DNA of 64,000 nt from Skeletonema tropicum. Taxonomy: Eukaryota; Bacillariophyta; Thalassiosirophyceae; Thalassiosirales; Thalassiosiraceae. The stretch lies in the NCBI GenBank assembly GCA_037178625.1, contig CM074138.1:2418001-2482000 (forward strand), read 5' to 3'. Within the stretch, counting starts at the first letter, position 1, and each line of letters begins with the position of its first letter. Of the stretch, positions 21,481 to 32,660 are shown in pieces. Position numbers and translations under genes: made by a program. A model generated the notes under the pieces. The model did not search any database, had not been told where the DNA came from, and saw only the letters and a program-made list of their open reading frames with translations.

Positions 21481-24400
21481 ATGTCTTCATCTGACGAAGA
21501 AGAAGAGCCTCCTCTTAGCGATCTCCTTTGGTCTTCATCTGACGAAGAAGAAGAGCCTCCACTGATTGAGCTCCTTAGGGAAAAAGAAGAAAATGTTACA
21601 ATTGAGGATGTTGAAGCTCTGGTCGACAAATATCCTGATTCAGTGAAGGAGAAGAATGGAAATGGACACCTGCCGCTGCAATATGCCGTCAATTTTGGTG
21701 CGTCGGTGGAAGTGATACAGCTACTTATCAAAGAATATCCTGATGCAGTGAAGGAGGAGATGGAGATGGATGGCTGCCGCTGCATTTGGCCGTCAATTAT
21801 GGTGCGTCGGATGAAGTGGTGCAGCTACTCATCAAAGAATATCCTGATGCAGTTAAAGAGAAAGATGAAAATGGATCCCTGCCGCTGCAAGTAGCCGTCT
21901 GGAATAGTGCGTCGGTGGAAGTGGTTCAGCTGCTTATCAAAGAGTATCCTGATGCTCTGAAGGAGAAAGATGGAAATGGATGGCTGCCGCTGCATTATGC
22001 TGTCAAATATGGTGCGTCGGTGGAAGTGATGCAGCTGCTTATTACTGGATATCCGGATGCAGCGAAGGAGAAAACCAATTATGGACACCTGCCGCTGCAT
22101 CATGCCGTCGAAAGAAGTGCGTGGGAGGAAGTGGTGCAGCTGCTTATCAAAGAATATCCTGATGCAGTGAAAGAGAAAGATGGAAATGGATTCCTGCCGC
22201 TGCATTTTGCCGTCGGGAATGGTGCGTCGACGGAAGTGGTTCAGCTGCTTATCAAAGAATATCCTGATGCTCTGAAGGAGAAAAATGGAGATGGATCCCT
22301 GCCGCTGCATTTTGCCGTCGGAAATGGTGCGTCGGCGGAAGTGGTTCAGCTGCTTATCAAAGAGTACCCTGATGCACTGAAGGAGAAAAACGAATATGGA
22401 GACCTGCCGCTGCATTTGGCCATCAATAACGGTGCGTCGGGTGAAGTGATACAGCTGCTTATCAAGGAATATCCGGATGCAGCGAAGGAGAAAAATGATA
22501 TTGGATTCCTGCCGCTGCAAGTAGCCGTCTGGAATAGTGCGTCGGTGGAAGTGATACAGCTGCTAATCCAAGAATATCCTGATTCGCTGAGGGAGAAAGA
22601 TGAATTTGGAGCCCTGCCTTTGCATTTTGCCATTCAAAGAGGTGCGTCGACGGAAGTGGTAAAGCTGCTCATCAAGGAACATCCTGATGCATTGATGGAG
22701 AAAAATTGGGATGGAGACCTGCTGCTGCATACTGCCATCAAAGAAGGTGTATCGGTGGAAGTGATACAGCTGCTAATCCAAGAGTATCCTGATGCAGTGA
22801 AGGAGAAAAATGAATATGCAGACCTGCCGCTGCATTGGGCCGTCAGATATGGTGCGTCGGTGGAAGTGATGCAGGTGCTTATCAAAGAATATCCTGATGC
22901 AGCAAGGGAGAAAAATAAGTATAAACGGCTGCCGCTGCATTATGCCTGCGAAAAAGTTGCCTCAGTGGAAGTGATACAGCTACTTATCAAAGAATATCCT
23001 GATGCAGTGATGGAGAAAGATAGAGATGGAGAATTGCCGCTACATCGCACCCTCGAAAATGCTGCGTCGATTGAATCTATTCAATTCATTCTCAATGCTT
23101 ACCCTCTAGCTGCAAAGGAGATGATGAGGGACGGGAGGCTCCCTATTGAGGTGTATCTCGAAAACAAGGACGCCGAGGACTTAGTGGTTCTAGCGCTGCT
23201 CATGGATGATATGCCGGTTGCAATCGAGGATGGCATGCCAGTTGAACACTCTGGTAGTTGGTTCACTTGTGTTTCTTCCAACACTAAAATCGCGACAGCC
23301 GCCGTGCGACAAGTTCTCTCCAATGACGAGGGCGGGACTGGCTATGGTAGATACATTCATGCCCTAGCTGGTGTCCGTGATGCTGAAGGTAGAACTGCTC
23401 TTGAAACAGCTTCGTCTGGGGCACGCACAGAAATCTATGAATACCTACTCTTTTGCGGTAGGTACAAGCTCCAGATTGGTCCTCCTGAGCACCGCACATC
23501 ATCAAGTACATTGTTTCGTGCACAAGATCTTGATGAGAAAGCTAACTACGGCGTCATCTTTGACAAAGCGGACAAAAATGAGGATGGAAATTTGGATAAG
23601 AAGGAGTTAAGTGCGATTGAGATTGCGAAATTAATCGGCTTGGACCCTGATCTATTTTTAAAGGGTTCAGACAAAAATACCATATCAAAGGCGGAGTTCA
23701 TAGCCACTTGCAAGCGACAATTGGGCGATGGTCCTCGCGAGGTGGTGATCAAATTCATGCATAACAAGGATCATTGGGAACGCGAGACTAAAGCTCGTGT
23801 GGACTATCAGTTGAGTTCAAAGTATGTGGTATCAGCGCTAACAAGTGTACCATCACAAACCGAAATTGCTCAAGCTGTGGAGAGGGGCGACGGCGGTCTA
23901 GGTACTATTGAGACGAACTTCCTCGACGGTGTGAAGCCAGGCAAATACGCCATTATCATGAATGCCGCTGAACGGAATCTGCATCAAATTTTGTACCAGG
24001 AGCAGCCAAAAATCGAAGCTGTACGAGACATGCTCAGACAAGTCTTTGAAGCAGTGCAGCACCTACACGATCAGGACCTAATGCATGGTGATCTGAAGAT
24101 GGTCAACATCGTTCGCTTTCGTATTGACAACAAATTGCGTCTGATAGACTTGGATGCATCTGCACGAATTGCTCAAATAGGTGAGGAGGAAGAGTCGTTT
24201 GCTGGTGCCAAGTCCTCGTCGGCAATACTGCCGCCTGAGATGATAGAAAGAATTGAAACAGACAAGCTAGATGCATTTACGCAATACTGGAAGGCCGAAA
24301 ATGATAATGATCTCTATGAAAAGGTGAAACCGAAGCCATACAGGGAGCGAGGTGTTCTGAAAGCTCATTATGTCGTGAAGTCATTTCGTACGAAAGATGG

Positions 24401-26027
24401 GCAACCTGTGCACAACGGCCTGCCTTACGAGCTGGTCAATGCGTCTTCAAGTATTGACGCATGGTCGCTCGGTGTTTTGGCATTCACTCTACTGACCGGT
24501 GAAACGCTCATCCCTTCCACTTTTGTCGATGACTGTGCCTCAGGTGCGGCCATGCATGTCTTGTACTCATGGGGGACACAGCCAGAGGTATTGACCGAAG
24601 TATTCAAGAAAATTCACGATGGTGCAGCTCGTGACCTTGTCAGTAAGTTGCTGCAATACGAACCAGGGAAAAGGCCAACCATCGCTTCTCTATTGAAAGA
24701 TCATCCGTTTTTCAATGCCCAGAGTGGTGTTGTGTGGGAGAAGCTTGAGGATATGGGCGTTAAGCTGGATTTAGCAGCGAAGAATCGCCAAGACGACAGG
24801 GCTCTGCTGGAAAAGATGAATACCAACATTGTATCGTTAAAGCAGGTGATAAAGAAGCTGGGAGACGAAAGCAAGGCCGAATTTTTTTTCACTCGCTCTG
24901 TGTTCGTCAAGGCTATCTTTGAAGCTACGGCTGTTGACACTCCTACTACTTTCATTATTCTAAAGAAAGAACTGCCTCCAGCTGTTGATGCATCCGATGC
25001 AAAAGTAGGTAAGATACTTGATATCATCGCGAAAGAGGATGCTAGTGGCGTAAGCATGGAAACGAAGTATGAGTCTGTTACAATCTCTGCCAATGGACAA
25101 GATATTGTTCTTGTAGATGAACTGAGGGAATATCATGATCAGGTTAAGATTGGCATGAAGTGGGCAAAGCACATCAAAGATATCAGCTTGAAGGTTGCTG
25201 CTGGCGACGTCAACAAGGCCTTTAAAGCAATCAAAAAGGCAATAGAAGACCTTATTGTGGGAGAAGAGATGTATCTTTATCTCGTCGATGAGCTTACTGG
25301 TGAACCCGTGCGTGCGGAAGGGTGGCCACTAACAATCACAATACCATCTGATCTCGTGCCGAAGCTGTTACCTCTGATGCTGGTTGGAATGCGAGGTCTG
25401 TCCTTATGCAGTGGCGTAGCGGGTCTGGCTAGAATGTGTGGATACCCAGTCCCAAAACTTCCCGAGACTTTGTTAAAAGGAGCTCGAGAATCAGTTAAGC
25501 TTCTCAAGCAGGAGAGTTCAGTGGAGGAGTTTGTTGTTGTACATGAAGAAGTCAACGGAGGTACCGGAGAGAAAAAGTCAGTGCGTGGTGCGTCGCTGCG
25601 TGAGTTTGTAGACTTTATGAAGGAGAATGATCCTGGCTTGAAAGAGGGCAAAAGCGGTGACTTTGCTGGTTTACAGCGAATAGGTGATCCAGAAGACGGT
25701 ACTGCACTGTGGACTGCCCTGACTGAACAAAAAGATATTGAAAATGCCCTAAAGAAACGTGCAGAACAGCGCAAGGAGGAACAGATGGAGGATGTAGAGC
25801 AGCTCAAACAGAACATGCATACTAATGACACAGCCGAGAAAGAGGTAGACTCAGCGAGGGGAGAGGGAAATGAGGTTGAAGTAGAAATCTCGGATAGTAA
25901 GGTGACTACAGACGAGAAAAACAGGTCAAGAATGCCTGTTGAGTATTCAGAGGAGACAACTAAGGAGGCCGCAGAGGCTGTTTCTGTTGCTGTCTCTGTA
26001 GACAAAGCTTGCTGCGCGATAATGTAA
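21481..26027 (+). CDS. Ankyrin-repeat/EF-hand/kinase protein with CaaX box (one frame break)
   Basis: From the ATG at 21481 the frame begins with an acidic duplicated segment (SSSDEEEEPPL twice), then 35-residue ankyrin-like repeats (EVVQLLIKEYPDA...LPLHYAV), about 13 copies in 105-bp DNA units. A one-base deletion at about 21755 shifts the frame; the rest is open to 26027 (about 1,400 codons). After the repeats come an EF-hand loop (DKNEDGNLDKKE), then kinase features: VVIKFM, HGDLKMVN, LIDLDAS (DLD in place of DFG), LPPEM and SIDAWSLGVLAFTLLTG. A long C-terminal region of unknown fold follows. The last residues are CCAIM, so the protein ends in a CaaX prenylation box. This suggests a calcium-responsive kinase tethered to membranes. 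The frame break may be an assembly error or real. Confidence 0.82.
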
Positions 26028-26590
26028 ATATCCTCAGGTAGAACTTAAAATGAGTTCAGTACAAGGGCATGATGCTCAATGGAACTAAAATATACATCCA
26101 ATAATATTAACCAGAATAGAATGATCTCTTCATCTTCCATCTACCTCCACTCACTTCTTCAGAACAACTTACTGATAGTCACACATTTTATCAACTAGAG
26201 TACTGGTTCTAATCTACTCAAATATTTTGAATCCTCTCTTATATTTTTCTTTTCTACGACGATGAGGAGGCAAGAAGTAAGATCAAGTCCAGAAGTTGCC
26301 TCCAGTGAGTCGAAAGGGCAATGACTGCAAAGAAAGATATAAATAATAGAGAGAGGACAACAAGGCTTGTAGCATTGATCTCGTATTTCATTGAGATATT
26401 ATTTTACTTTCACGAGAGCATTCTTTTCATCGGAATCTCCCTGGAATCTTTGAAGTGCGGTGTGCGATAGAGATGACGATAGAGATGAAGTACATACCTT
26501 CGCCCACAGCAACCACAGGTGCCCTAACCCTATTAACATTATACACTCTAATAATCACAGTCACAGCACCATTCACGTCAATGTTGCATT
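26028..26590. other. Convergent intergenic region
   Basis: Lies between the stops of the plus-strand ankyrin-kinase gene and the minus-strand WDxL gene. AT-rich 3' flanking DNA; no gene or repeat seen. Confidence 0.45.
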
Positions 26591-27685
26591 TCATTGCACC
26601 ACAACCTTCACAGAAGATGAAGAAGTCACAGGAAACTTCTGCCTCTCATCCAACTTCCTCCATTCCACCACCCACGTCGACAAGGGCAACTCATCCCAAG
26701 TTCTCCTATTAAAATAACAAATTTCACTCGCAATCACTTTTTGTCGATGACTCAATTCATCCCATGTCATCACCTCGACATCTGGTTTTGTTACATTACC
26801 ATAATCCCACGATTCTTTAGTCCAACCCAACATTACAAAGTAAATTTGCACCCTAGCATTTAACAATTCATCCCAATGTATACCCGTAGTAATGATTGAC
26901 GTGGCAATCCCATTGAGGAGGGGATATGGAAAGTTCTTCTAGTGCAATTTTCATTGAGGTAGTGAGTTTATCAAAGGAACGCATCTCGATTGGGTTTGTC
27001 ATGGGATTGTCCCATGTGTTTTCATCGTATCGGAGGAGTTTCATTGCTTCTTGTTCGTATTTGGTTAGTTCGGACCAGAGTGACTGTATTATCATGATGC
27101 AGATGTAAGAAAGTGTGTAACAAGAAGTGAGAAGAGAAAACGTATGAAAAGGTGAGATATGGCGATGGGTAAAACGCAGCAGAGACCGCATTACACGCTC
27201 AAATGACCGAAGAAAAGATAAGCAACTATCTAGCAACAAGACATGCAATAACTATGGCTGCCGCACAGGTGAAAAAGGAGACTTACAAATCGTTTCTGTG
27301 GAATTACAAGGGGACTTGACACCTCATTCTTTCGTATCCGTATCGGCTCATCGTGCAACTTATTCTCATCCGTATCGTCTGATAATGATGTGGCATTGTC
27401 CATGTCTATAATGCTGAGAAAATCATCTAAATCAATCGTTATGATGCTGCTCGGTCGTTCTGGATACGGCTGATTATTGCTCTCTCCAGCAAGAGAGGGT
27501 GAAATTATTATTTTTGCCGTGTGTTCGTTTTGTTCTTCTACGTCGGCTGCTGCATTTTTCGGCTGCTGCTGCGGTACTATATTTTCTGCATCCTCTGCAA
27601 GTGTGAACGACGTTATCGTGACGGCAATTGCTATGAGTAGGGAGCGCCACCTGTGTGTTGTTGGACGAGAAGCGTTCGTCTTCAT
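26591..27685 (-). CDS. Secreted protein with W-D-x-L repeats (one frame break)
   Basis: Exon 1 (27287-27685) encodes a signal peptide (SLLIAIAVTITSFTLA) and a low-complexity acidic region. A GTAAGT...ATACAG intron in phase 0 leads to exon 2 at about 27087. Exon 2 encodes four repeats of about 32-36 residues, each starting with a tryptophan/aspartate-leucine core and ending in WD: SLWSELTKYEQEAMKLL...TWD, SFDKLTTSMKIALEEL...QWD, HWDELLNARVQIYFVML...SWD, TWDELSHRQKVIASEIC...TWD. One extra G in a GGG run near 26880 breaks the frame between repeats 2 and 3; without it the repeats are continuous to the stop at 26591. I cannot name the function. The protein is probably secreted or in the endomembrane system. 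Confidence 0.62.
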
Positions 27686-27996
27686 CTTTTTCTGTTGAGT
27701 TTTCTGTTGGGTTTTTCAGTGCTTGGTTCTCACAATCCAGCCAACCAATTTCGATGGCAAAAAAGCTTATTATTTGGGTAGCAGGAGCCACTGCCATTGA
27801 CCTATATAATTCCCGTGTTGCCGTCGACTGGCTGCAGCTTGCAGCAATGTCTACTCCTATGCACAAAGATGATAAGCATGGATATCTTTTATTTTTTTGG
27901 AGTATGTATTTTACGTTCACGGTTCCACATAACTCAAAAAGTTTGTTCAAGTCGCAACGACAAAAAGGGAGAAAAGAACCCCTTCTGTGCCTATAA

Positions 27997-28308
27997 TATA
28001 TCCCAGGTAAATTTCTTACCAGCAATTTTATTGCTGGTTACCGTATGTAGAAAACATACCAGGCTACGTAGAAATGCCTTACCAGCAATAAAATTGCTAG
28101 GTTAAAAATACTAATTCCTATGTACCTTTGCCCCCGTTCTACACCCTCAGATGCGAACTCTCTTTTTTCTCTTCTCCCCCTCCGTACGATCTATACGTAG
28201 GAACAGTATCTCCCTTACCAGCAATTAAATTGCTGGTAAGGGACAGACCGCTTTACCGCCATTTTCTTACCTGCAATAAAATTGCAGGTTAAATTTACCT
28301 GGGATATA
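27997..28308. mobile_element. Hairpin-cassette element C (ACCAGCAAT type), 312 bp
   Basis: Ends are perfect 18-bp inverted repeats (TATATCCCAGGTAAATTT). Inside are four palindromes, two near each end: ACCAGCAAT/ATTGCTGGT at 28018-28038; the same with one bulge at 28081-28102; an extended form with CCCTT/AAGGG at 28212-28242; and ACCTGCAAT/ATTGCAGGT at 28269-28289, where an A-to-T change is matched by its partner. No coding capacity. The element has the same plan as the elements at 42294-44394 and shares their TATCCCA end, and its inter-hairpin words (CATACCAG, CTACGTAG) resemble theirs. Confidence 0.78.
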
Positions 28309-28595
28309 GAATGGACATTATTTAGAGCTCGGCAGCCCGACAATGCTTCCATTACACGTCTACACCTTCGCTAAAATGAGTTGGAGGTGTGAAAGAACGT
28401 GTATCGTGTGTAATGGCTGGAAATTGGTTCTATGTATGTAATGGATATATATGGTATTTATTTCCATGTTATGTTGTATATTCTCGTATATTTGTGTATC
28501 TTTCTCTATCGATTCTGTATCTTTCTCTTTCGCCCCGGCCCCGCCCGGTGAACGTCTCATGTTGCTTCTCTTCCCATTATTGCTATGATATTGTA

Positions 28596-30355
28596 TCATT
28601 TGTTCATGCTGCTGCAACTTCGCTTGCGCCCGTCATCGTTTTGAATGGCAATGCGATCATCGTTTTGATCATTGCTATCATCGTTTTGATAATTGTCATC
28701 ATCTTCATCGGAGTCTTCATCGGCATCAGACCCGTTGTCGGAGTCTTCGTTCAACTCGCTGTCTGACTCTTCATCCGACCATGCAACCAGCGCTCGGTGC
28801 GCCAAGAAGGATGTCACATCTTCCTTACTTACTACCACTACCCCACTTTCACCAAGACCATTGGCTGTATCTACAATGAAAAGACTCTTCCTCAAACCCT
28901 CCGTCACCTGTGTAACTCCATGAAGAACATCTGGAGGGTGCTGGACCAGCGATCCACGGGGACGAGGAACAAAGTACAACTCATCGTTCACAAAGAAACA
29001 AATCTGGCCTCCATTGTACTCTGTGGGTGAGTTGAGAGGTATCTGCGACGTTGACGTGGCATATTCACCATCGTAATGAAAGTCAATGCATGAGTTTGTT
29101 GGACCACGAGTTGCCCTGAGAGCCACTTTGAATCCATGGCGAATAAACCTACCAGTTGGGGTAACTTTTTCAAAGACAGTCTTGAAGTTCTCGTAGACGT
29201 GTTCAAATTTGTACTTGTCTTCCAATGAACTATCCAACTCATCCATGATCTGTAGATGCAGAGGAGTGAAATTGAAGTCATCCGTTAGAGTTAGCGTTAG
29301 ATTGGAACTGATTGTAAGTGTAAGAGTGATACTATTACACAACTCACCGCAATTAGATTTTCTGCAGACAAAGTAAGACGTAAGTCAACTTTATCTGAAT
29401 CTCCAGTCAGCAACACTGTCTTCTCCCACATAAAATCGATAAACTCACAAAGTAAATCGAGTTGGGACTCGTGCAATAGATCGGGTCTCTCTTCGAATCT
29501 GAAAGTGGAAGAGAGGACTTCACCACCATGTGTTCCCGCTTTATCACGTAATTCTTGAAGGGGAACTGGAGTATGCAATCTTTCATCATCTGTCTTCATC
29601 AAGAATGCAACCAATGGATTATTTTCTACGTCGTTTGACGTGAATGTGGATATCATACCCCGAAGTCTCAAAACTAGGTGAACAATACTTTCGTTACAGA
29701 TGTTGCATTGTGCGAGGGTGTGGTCATCTTCCCTTTGCTTGCCTGCAAAAATCAGACGCTGCTGATTAAAAGGAATTCCCTCACTGGCCTCAATCTTTGC
29801 TTTGAGCGTTGCAAATGTATCGGAAGGCTTCATACCAGAAATTGTGATTGTAAAACCTGTCAAAGATTTTACAAAAAGCTTCATTCCACCATGAGCCTCA
29901 AGGGTCGAATTGTTTCCAACGCCGTAGTAGGACAAATTGTGGCGTAAATCCATGTTCAAACCTGCAAACTTTAGAACTTGCGCCTCTTCAAGAGGGATGC
30001 TTCCTTCTGCCCCGGTCTTGTTCATGACCTCTGCGATTGTATCGGTTCCATTGACATCGATTTGGATCTTTCTGTCCCCCCTTGTTACATTGATCTGAAA
30101 TCGTCCTAGCGGTCCTACAGTCGACAAAATCAAAGTTCCGTTTCGGTCATCGACGATACCAATACCGCACTCTGCTAATGTCTTCGAATCATCGAGCAAT
30201 CTTGAGTTTCTGAAGAGATTCAGATGAATATTGTCATCGATGCCCTCCTGTGCACGGATTCTAGCAATCACGTCGGCAACCTTATCCGACGGCTGCACAT
30301 CAAGAAGATCAATTTCCCTGCAGTCGCCGAAAGAAGTCTCAACGGTGAGCTTCAT
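28596..30355 (-). CDS. Triple ubiquitin-like domain fused to a 2OG-Fe(II) oxygenase
   Basis: Exons 29348-30355 and 28596-29249 (complement) are joined in phase 0 through a GTGAGT...CTACAG intron of 98 nt, giving 553 residues. I start at the ATG at 30355; the frame reaches further only through GTG. Residues 1-77, 86-156 and 158-234 look like three beta-grasp ubiquitin-like domains; the third is the closest to ubiquitin ([20 protein letters not shown]...LRLRGM), with Met where ubiquitin has its second C-terminal Gly. Residues 235-480 resemble prolyl-4-hydroxylase-type oxygenases: H394 and D396 (FHYD), H446 (VLHGV) and R456 (GLRKSLF) fit the two-His-one-Asp iron site and the 2-oxoglutarate arginine. 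A D/E/N-rich tail ends the protein. Substrate unknown. A decaying inverted copy sits at 10199-11807. Confidence 0.85.
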
Positions 30356-30618
30356 AGTTGACACTGATCAATGAGTAGTGCAAGAGGATAGCGAGAACGA
30401 CAACAGTAGTATCATGCAATGCTATCTACTTTGTGGCCTTGTGGCGGAGGCCGCGGCTATAGAGTCCGCGGCGCCCGCCGGCTTGTGATAGCTTGTAGCT
30501 TGTAGCTTGTGATCTCATTTTCATTTTTGATCTTCGAGCTTCGAACAGCTTCTAAAACACATCATAACTTTATATTACAAAAAATCACTCTTTTACACGC
30601 AAGTCGCGAAAAGCAATA
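30356..30618. promoter_or_regulatory. 5' flank of the oxygenase gene and leader of the permuted tRNA
   Basis: Contains a tandem AGCTTGT word near 30480-30512 and an AT-rich TTTATATTA tract near 30569-30577, about 45 bases before the tRNA 3' half. The latter could serve as an upstream Pol III element. Confidence 0.35.
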
Positions 30619-30697
30619 TTCGAATGGTCACGTGTTCGACTCACGTTGGGTGCTAATATGGCACTTATAGCTCAGTGGTAGAGCGTTCGATTGCAGT
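30619..30697 (+). tRNA. Circularly permuted tRNA-Cys (anticodon GCA)
   Basis: The 3' half precedes the 5' half. 3' half: T38 (30619), anticodon-stem strand TCGAA (30620-30624), variable TGGTC, T arm ACGTG-TTCGACT-CACGT (30630-30646), acceptor strand TGGGTGC (30647-30653), discriminator T (30654). After a 6-base linker (AATATG) comes the 5' half: acceptor strand GCACTTA (30661-30667), TA, D arm GCTC-AGTGGTA-GAGC, G, anticodon strand TTCGA (30686-30690) and loop TTGCAG(T). Every stem pairs: acceptor 7/7 (two G-U), D 4/4, anticodon 5/5, T 5/5. Anticodon GCA with U73 fits cysteine identity; G15-C48, U33 and TTC56 are present. The flanking GC..AAAAG and CTTTTGC can pair and extend the anticodon helix, as tRNA endonuclease substrates do. 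A TTTT Pol III stop lies at 30703-30706. Known permuted tRNAs mature through a circular intermediate. Confidence 0.9.
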
Positions 30698-30706
30698 TAC
30701 TCTTTT

Positions 30707-31042
30707 GCACTTTATTGGCTCAACCTGGGCATGGTATCGTTTTTGCAGGCCACGGTGATGATACAAGTAACTGTGGTGTGTGGAGATTATTGCTCTACAT
30801 ATTGGTCTGCCATTGCTGATAGGTGTTTGAAAGTTAAAATTGGGAATGGATACAGAGACAGAGATGAGAAAGAAGTCTCTCTCCAAAGAATGAGCTTGCT
30901 ATGCTGGTGCATTATCTTACTATAATCTATTCAGCTCACATATTATAATAAGAAATTTGCTTGTTAAGCCTTGCTTTTAATTTTATGTGCTTGATAAAGC
31001 AAATAGTTCATCCAATCTTGCACCAGAATCATGTTTGTGTGT
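30707..31042. other. Intergenic stretch
   Basis: No gene supported. It separates the permuted tRNA from the 3' end of the ABITRAM-like gene. Confidence 0.4.
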
Positions 31043-31985
31043 TCAAAGTGTAGGTAAATGCGTGCCTCGGTGTGGCATAATAACAGCAAGGTACCCATCC
31101 AACAATGGATCTGTTAGAACTAATGATGAGTTCTCGTCCCCATCTTTGTTATTAATATTTCTACCATCGACATCGGCAATGTTACTACTCTGCTGCTTCT
31201 TTTCTACAGCACCATCGGTAGCAGCAAGCCTATGGTTCAATTCAATAATTGTACCCTGAACACAACATTTCAATATCACCTTATCCCCATTTGCAAGAGT
31301 AACCTCACATAGTGCATCATTTGGTGACACATCCCCACAATTGGCATCCTGTGCTTGACTTGATGATGAATCAGTAGTGTTGTTGTTGTTGTTCTTTTTT
31401 TTTCGCTGTTTTTTATTCTTGGCACGTAGTTTCCCCTTTGCAGATTGTGCATCTGGTGCAATTTGGACGAGATATTTGATGGATGATATTATATGTTGAT
31501 GTTGAGTTGTACCGTCGCTGCTTGTGGAGTTTTGTTTGTTGTTGTTGGAGTTTAGTTTGAAGAATGTTTCCGGCAGTAATGATACATAATCCGTTTACGT
31601 GTCTGTGGACTGCTTGATTTCCGGTGGAGTTATTGTTATGTGGTATTATGATTCTTTGACGGCTGGTATTATCTGCATTGTCGGGTGCTGCTGGTGATGT
31701 TGATGCCTCTGCTACTGCTGCTGCATCATCGTCGGACTTCGTAGCTGTTCTGGAAAACGATGAGGACACATCACCATCGACAGAATCCAGAAAAGACACA
31801 GTATAGGAATGCTCAAAATATCGATGAGGAGAACCCGGCCGACCTGAGGATTTTCGTTCGTGGAAGCATATATTTTTGTAGCAGGATTTTCTATCATCGT
31901 TGTGGTTTGATGGATGGTTGTTTTTTCGACTGCGTTTCCGACTTGGACCACTGTCGTTGCTTGGATTGATGTTGTTGGCACTCAT
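31043..31985 (-). CDS. ABITRAM/FAM206 (Simiate)-like protein (one frame break)
   Basis: From the ATG at 31985 (MSANNINPS) the product has a basic Ser/Asn-rich N-terminus, then HRHVNGLCIITAG. A one-base shift near 31580 moves the frame to a part with ISSIKYLVQIAPDAQSAKGK, a Lys/Asn-rich linker, ALCEVTLANGDKVILKCCVQG, TIIELNHRL and DGYLAVIMPHRGT. The order of blocks (H.N.lCvi, then G.L, then lC.V...G..y.l..CV.G.l.E.N, then GYlAv..P) matches the eukaryotic FAM206/ABITRAM (Simiate) family, proteins reported in nuclear speckles and at actin in animals. The algal role is unknown. No splice pair explains the shift, so it is a sequence error or a lesion. Confidence 0.6.
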
Positions 31986-32211
31986 GATGAGACAAAACAG
32001 CAGAAAAAGCAGCTTATCGCTCGGACACAAGTCACAGATGAATAATCTTGCACAAGTCGGCCTACAACTTCACTATATTGCATGTACTACCGCAGCAAAA
32101 TTCATCATGATCATGCTGTTATGCTGGCTTCTTGCAGCTTCTTGCTTGTTGGAGGTTTGGTTGATCACACGACAAATTATAATGTTTACCGTGACTACTA
32201 CTTGCAGCAAT

Positions 32212-32291
32212 GACCTTGTGGCCGAGCGGTCTAAGGCGCTACGTTAAGGCCGTAGTCTTCACGGGCGTGGGTTCGAATCCCATCGAGGTCA
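32212..32291 (+). tRNA. tRNA-Leu (anticodon AAG)
   Basis: Class II cloverleaf: acceptor GACCTTG/CGAGGTC (one G-U), D arm GGCCGAGCGGTCTAAGGC, anticodon stem CTACG/CGTAG with loop TTAAGGC, long variable arm, T arm GTGGG-TTCGAAT-CCCAT, discriminator A. The anticodon AAG reads CUU/CUC Leu codons. A T5 terminator follows at 32294. Confidence 0.95.
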
Positions 32292-32660
32292 ACTTTTTGT
32301 TCTTGTAGACTACCCAGAGTCATTTTGGATTGCATTTTGTGTTTTGTTGCGGTTGCTTGCTACAGTTCATCCAAAAATGCTGTTGTCACTTTTTATCCCC
32401 CTTTCTCTGTATGTATGATCCGTGGGGTAGCATGGAGTAGCATACTTTTGTCTTTCAGTCATCTTCTGTAGTTGCCGCCTCGTCAAGAGTAAGTTTGTGT
32501 CCTCCGTTGCTTATTTGTACACAGTGACTCGGTGGGCTCCTATATCAAAAACTTGTCAATATTTACTATTACCTATTTAGACTTAGATGAACTACGGTGA
32601 TCCTCTTTGGGCCAAGATGGACTGTGATCGTATTACTCTCTTTCTTCACTCTCCCCACCT

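Noticed and set aside
21825..22520. Minus-strand frame of 231 codons with repeats
   Set aside because: Periodicity is inherited from the ankyrin DNA repeats on the plus strand.
25277..26005. Minus-strand Ser/Thr-rich frame of 242 codons
   Set aside because: Antisense shadow of the ankyrin-kinase gene; low complexity and no domain.
30619..30697. Two halves left from a tandem array of ordinary tRNA-Cys genes
   Set aside because: In a tandem array the 5' half would continue into its own 3' half, and the upstream 3' half would be preceded by an anticodon loop. Neither is seen; both flanks differ from tRNA sequence and can pair with each other.
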